This document shows positions 59,084-61,977 of a stretch of DNA of 61,977 nucleotides, one piece after another (position 1 is the stretch's first letter; every line of letters begins with the position of its first letter). Both the position numbers and the translations under genes were made by a program. Source of the DNA: Paludibacteraceae bacterium (GTDB taxonomy: Bacteria > Bacteroidota > Bacteroidia > Bacteroidales > Paludibacteraceae). The stretch lies in contig JAGCWQ010000092.1 of NCBI GenBank assembly GCA_017961765.1, positions 1-61,977 of the forward strand, in the 5' to 3' direction. Below the pieces are notes generated by a model that had not been told where the DNA came from, did not search any database, and saw nothing but the letters and a program-made list of their open reading frames with translations.

Positions 59084-59601
59084 TTTTGAGGTTGAGAATC
59101 TGTAGGGTAAGGAGAACTCTTTTCTTTTCGCCTTGCTGACTAATTGGGGTCTCGTGCAATTGATTTGCATTAGCAAATTGTCTGGTTTCGGCCGAAATCC
59201 ATAAAAAACTATGGAAATGCTTGTAAATCATGTATAAAATGTATACATTAGAGGTGTAATACCATGAAGTTGGCATTTTTAAGGTCTTTTCATGTTGAAT
59301 TGAAATAGAACTTGGATTAAAAACGGAAGGTAGATTCCGTTAAATTCATCGTTTTAACATAGAACACAAAAATGGGTTTGGAAAAATCGGTGCTTTTTGT
59401 TTGAGGTATTGCTCGCTTTGGGTAGGCGAATTTCCTCGAAAGAGAATAGGAAGTACACGAATTGAAATGGCAGAACCCATCTGTTTCGGTAAAGAGTAGA
59501 GGTCGGAATGAATCAACTCTCCTTCATGGATATAGGGTGGGAGAATGTGTGGGGATCTCAAAATCTTGTGCTAAAATCGTAAAGTGGAATGAATTTCAGA
59601 T
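59084..59601 (+). other. Gene-free stretch between sppA and lpxK
   Basis: This 518-nt gap has no convincing gene. Two structures are visible: the perfect palindrome TTTCGGCCGAAA at 59186-59197 and a hairpin AACGGAA/TTCCGTT (59322-59341, loop GGTAGA) with no T-run. Short open frames on the - strand lack features. It could hold a regulatory or decayed gene. Confidence 0.4.
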
Positions 59602-60690
59602 ATGTCTGTAAAGGGTAGGTCCATATTGTTGAAGATATTATTAGCTCCTTTTGCGTTTCTGTATGGCAGAGTTGTCGCCATCCGCAATTGGATGTTTGAC
59701 AATGGCATATTGCCGTCTGTCTCCTATGATTTTCCCGTTATTTGTGTGGGAAACATTACGGTAGGAGGGACGGGCAAGACTCCTTTCACGGAGTATCTCA
59801 TCCGTTTGCTGCTTCCTCAAAAGAAAGTGGGTGTGTTGAGTCGTGGCTATAAGCGTTCGACTTCGGGCTTCGTATTGTCAACGAAATATTCCAAGGCCTC
59901 CGAGATAGGGGATGAACCTTGCCAGATAAAGCGGAAGTTCCCGGAAGTGGTCTTGGCTGTTGATGCCAACCGCCGTCGGGGTATCCAAAAAATGCGGGAG
60001 CGGGAACAACCTGAGGTTTTCTTGCTGGACGATGCCTATCAACACCGTTATGTAAAACCAGGGCTCTCTATCTTGTTGATAGATTATAACCGTTTAGTGA
60101 CGGAGGATTCTCTTTTGCCTTTGGGTCAACTTCGTGAGCCTGTCCGTTATATGAATAGGGCTAATATAGTAGTGGTCAACAAATGTCCAGCGACCATCAC
60201 GCCGATGGAGTTGCGTATTATCAAAAAGAAATTGTCGCTATATCCTTACCAGACGCTCTATTATTCGTCCATAGCCTATGGCGATTGTGTCCCTGTTTTT
60301 GCGGAGTCTCCTTTGACAGGGGAGATGTTGCGGCCGGAGGCTTTGCACCAAGGTGAGTATGCCGTGCTTTGTGTGACAGGCATTGCTTCCCCAAAACCAT
60401 TTGAGTCTTATATCTCCTCTTTTGCCAAGATTGCGAAATCGTTGAATTTTGGCGATCATCATAGTTTTACGAAAGGAGATATCAGTTCGATAGAAAAAGA
60501 ATTTAAATCAATATCGTCCCCAAATAAAATCATTTTGACGACAGAGAAGGATGCGGTGCGGCTTCAAGAGAATCCATTCCTCTCCGACGAGTTGAAAAAG
60601 GTGATTTGTTGCATTCCATTGACGGTGCGTTTCTTGGGGGGTGAAGAATCTTTTAACAAACAAATTTTAGAGTATGTTGGAAAAAATTGA
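59602..60690 (+). CDS. lpxK: Tetraacyldisaccharide 4'-kinase
   Basis: LpxK phosphorylates the 4' position of the lipid A precursor at the inner membrane. The 362-residue protein has a membrane-near N-terminal helix (about 8-22) and the P-loop VGNITVGGTGKTPFTEYLI (around 51-69). LDDAYQHR (around 145-152) is the D-D-A-Y/F-Q-H-R motif that binds the phosphate and metal. The stop overlaps the next gene by 17 nt. With sppA and purine nucleoside phosphorylase it forms a familiar Bacteroidales gene order. It shows the cell makes lipid A. Confidence 0.94.
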   Translation: MSVKGRSILLKILLAPFAFLYGRVVAIRNWMFDNGILPSVSYDFPVICVGNITVGGTGKTPFTEYLIRLLLPQKKVGVLSRGYKRSTSGFVLSTKYSKASEIGDEPCQIKRKFPEVVLAVDANRRRGIQKMREREQPEVFLLDDAYQHRYVKPGLSILLIDYNRLVTEDSLLPLGQLREPVRYMNRANIVVVNKCPATITPMELRIIKKKLSLYPYQTLYYSSIAYGDCVPVFAESPLTGEMLRPEALHQGEYAVLCVTGIASPKPFESYISSFAKIAKSLNFGDHHSFTKGDISSIEKEFKSISSPNKIILTTEKDAVRLQENPFLSDELKKVICCIPLTVRFLGGEESFNKQILEYVGKN

Positions 60691-61495
60691 TAAGACAGTC
60701 GAGTTCTTGAAATCTCGTTCGGCTATGCGGCCTAAGATTGCCGTTGTGTTGGGTACAGGCTTGGGTCCTTTGGCTGATAACATAGAGGTGACGGATGCCA
60801 TTCCCTATTCGGAAATTCCAGGATTCCGAACTAGTACGGTGCAGGGGCATAGTGGAAAGTTGATATTCGGTAAGTTGGCGGGAGTCCCAGTTCTTGCCAT
60901 GCAGGGACGTCTCCATTTTTATGAAGGCTATCCGATGTCCGACATCGTTTTTCCTGTGAGGGTGATGTGGCGAATGGGTATCAAGGTCTTGATGGTCTCC
61001 AACGCAGCAGGCGGATTGAACCCTAAATATGTGCCAGGTGACATCATGCTGATACAGGATCACATTAATTTGTTCCCAGAACATCCTTTGCACGGACCAA
61101 ACGACGAACGGATGGGTCCTCGTTTCCCAGATATGGGCAATGCCTACGATAAGGAACTGATCGCCTTGGCAGAGAAGATTGCTTCGGAGAACTCCTTCCC
61201 TGTATGCAAGGGAGTCTATGTTGGTACGCAGGGACCTACGTTTGAGACCTTGGCAGAATATCGTTACTTCCGCATCATTGGCGGAGATTCTGTGGGAATG
61301 TCAACGGTGCCGGAGGTTATCGCGGCCCGCCATTGTGGGGTGAAGTGTTTCGGTGTTTCGGTGGTTGCCAATGTGGGATTGGATGCGGAGGCGAATGCCG
61401 TTTCCCATGAAGAGGTGCAGCAGAACACGAAGAAGGCGCAGGAGAACTTGTCTTTGCTCTTTACCGAGATGGTTCGGAGAATGCCAGTGGAATAG
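60674..61495 (+). CDS. Purine nucleoside phosphorylase (inosine/guanosine type)
   Basis: The enzyme splits purine nucleosides with phosphate for salvage. The 273-residue length and motifs fit the trimeric PNP family: VVLGTGLGPLAD (around 25-36), VQGHSGKLIFGKLAG, AMQGRLHFYEGYPM (around 77-90), SNAAGGLNP (around 114-122), YVGTQGPTFETLAEYR and DSVGMSTVPEVIAARHCG. It overlaps the end of lpxK by 17 nt, so the two are translated together. A strong terminator follows. Assignment is firm (class PNPase I); no unique gene symbol is used here. Confidence 0.94.
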   Translation: MLEKIDKTVEFLKSRSAMRPKIAVVLGTGLGPLADNIEVTDAIPYSEIPGFRTSTVQGHSGKLIFGKLAGVPVLAMQGRLHFYEGYPMSDIVFPVRVMWRMGIKVLMVSNAAGGLNPKYVPGDIMLIQDHINLFPEHPLHGPNDERMGPRFPDMGNAYDKELIALAEKIASENSFPVCKGVYVGTQGPTFETLAEYRYFRIIGGDSVGMSTVPEVIAARHCGVKCFGVSVVANVGLDAEANAVSHEEVQQNTKKAQENLSLLFTEMVRRMPVE

Positions 61496-61529
61496 TCACG
61501 CTCCGCAGTTGCAACAAAATACAAAAGTT

Positions 61530-61563
61530 GGGATGGGAAACTCTTTTCTCATCCCCTTTTTTT
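61530..61563 (+). terminator. Rho-independent terminator after the PNP gene
   Basis: GGGATGGGAAA (61530-61540) pairs with TTTCTCATCCC (61545-61555, one G-T wobble), followed by a run of seven T. It closes the lpxK/PNP transcript. Confidence 0.88.
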
Positions 61564-61658
61564 GTCGGATTATGATTATCTTTACAAAGTGTTTTCCGAA
61601 TAGTCGGGAGACAGCGAAATAGATTGAATGTTGTATATTTAGTATAATCTTTTAGCTT

Positions 61659-61977
61659 ATGTGGTTAGATGTGCTTATAGCTTTGGCAAGTTTGGCTCTC
61701 CTTGTTTGGAGTGCTGATAAGATGGTGGAGGGAAGTGCTTCCATCGCAAAACGTTTTCATATTTCAAATGTCTTGATCGGTTTGACGATTGTCGCATTCG
61801 GAACTTCAGCTCCGGAGTTGATAATCAGTTCGATCTCATCCTACCAAGGGCAGTCTGCCATGGCTATGGGAAATGTGATGGGTAGTAACATTTTCAATGT
61901 TTTGGCCATCTTGGGTGTCACCTCGTTGATTACCATTGTTCCCGTGCAACGCCAAACCATCCTTTTCGAGGTGCCTC
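61659..61977 (+). CDS. Calcium/sodium antiporter (CaCA family), 3' end cut by window
   Basis: An open frame starts with ATG at 61659 (MWLDVLIALASLALLVWSAD) and runs off the window after 106 codons. It shows the first alpha-repeat of CaCA antiporters, such as E. coli YrbG. VAFGTSAPELIIS (around 47-59) carries the G-T-S-A-P-E-L motif and GNVMGSNIFNVLAIL (around 72-86) the G-N-x-x-G-S-N-x-x-N motif, which together form the ion site. It would exchange Ca2+ for Na+ or K+ across the inner membrane. Its own promoter is not obvious. Confidence 0.87.
   Translation, partial: MWLDVLIALASLALLVWSADKMVEGSASIAKRFHISNVLIGLTIVAFGTSAPELIISSISSYQGQSAMAMGNVMGSNIFNVLAILGVTSLITIVPVQRQTILFEVP

Noticed and set aside
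1-61977. CRISPR arrays, IS transposases, integrases and prophage genes.
   Set aside because: None were recognised; no regularly spaced direct repeats or transposase motifs were seen.

Overview
The window comes from a Bacteroidota chromosome, most probably order Bacteroidales; genus and species cannot be read from it. Three things point there. Several genes are preceded by the Bacteroidota promoter form (TTTG about 20 nt upstream of TAnnTTTG) instead of -35/-10 boxes. There is a PorP/SprF protein next to a secreted protein with a gliding-motility (type B) type IX secretion sorting domain. The housekeeping genes (short phosphatidylserine decarboxylase, sppA-lpxK-purine nucleoside phosphorylase, proC beside an XRE/cupin regulator and an acyl-CoA ligase) have familiar Bacteroidales forms. 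Base composition is mosaic: the glycosyltransferase stretches near 1-7400 and 28900-36200 are visibly AT-rich, while the core genes after 41 kb and the ATPase at 9.6 kb are richer in GC.

Layout. (1) 1-14047, + strand: the 3' part of a surface-polysaccharide cluster, with glycosyltransferases, a glycerophosphotransferase-like enzyme, a Wzy-like polymerase, a ParB-like protein of unknown role, a nucleotidyltransferase/GNAT pair, an inserted AAA/PD-(D/E)XK gene, an initiating sugar-phosphate transferase, a DegT aminotransferase and a LicD protein. (2) 14138-18508, - strand: YfhO-like membrane protein and two glycosyltransferase-type genes. (3) 18905-23134, + strand: a type IX secretion module of adhesin-like secreted protein, OmpA-family protein and PorP/SprF protein. 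(4) 23253-25851, - strand: a compact operon of degenerate HAD protein, nucleotidyltransferase, methyltransferase and a second LicD. (5) 26017-43411, + strand: a second polysaccharide cluster with ATP-grasp enzymes, nucleotide-sugar dehydrogenase, pyruvyl transferase, polymerase, F420-hydrogenase-beta-type iron-sulfur protein, Wzx flippase, glycosyltransferases, DegT aminotransferase, a second initiating transferase, an acetyltransferase and a WbpM/CapD-type dehydratase. (6) 43531-61977: mostly core genes (nucleotidase, acyl-CoA ligase, proC, a transporter, a second flippase, tRNA-Phe, a metallopeptidase, a giant charged-helix protein, cdsA-psd-pssA phospholipid genes, sppA, lpxK, purine nucleoside phosphorylase, and the start of a Ca/Na antiporter).

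How they fit together. The two polysaccharide clusters each hold an initiating phosphoglycosyl transferase, an adjacent DegT aminotransferase, glycosyltransferases and a polymerase, so the cell probably makes at least two glycans. LicD, glycerophosphotransferase-like, pyruvyl-transferase and acetyltransferase genes suggest heavy phosphate, ketal and acyl decoration. The most unusual items are the four-gene LicD operon with a HAD protein lacking key aspartates, the ParB-like protein inside a glycan cluster, the type IX adhesin module between the two LicD paralogues, and the 847-residue charged-helix protein ahead of cdsA. Everything is read by eye; no homology search was run.
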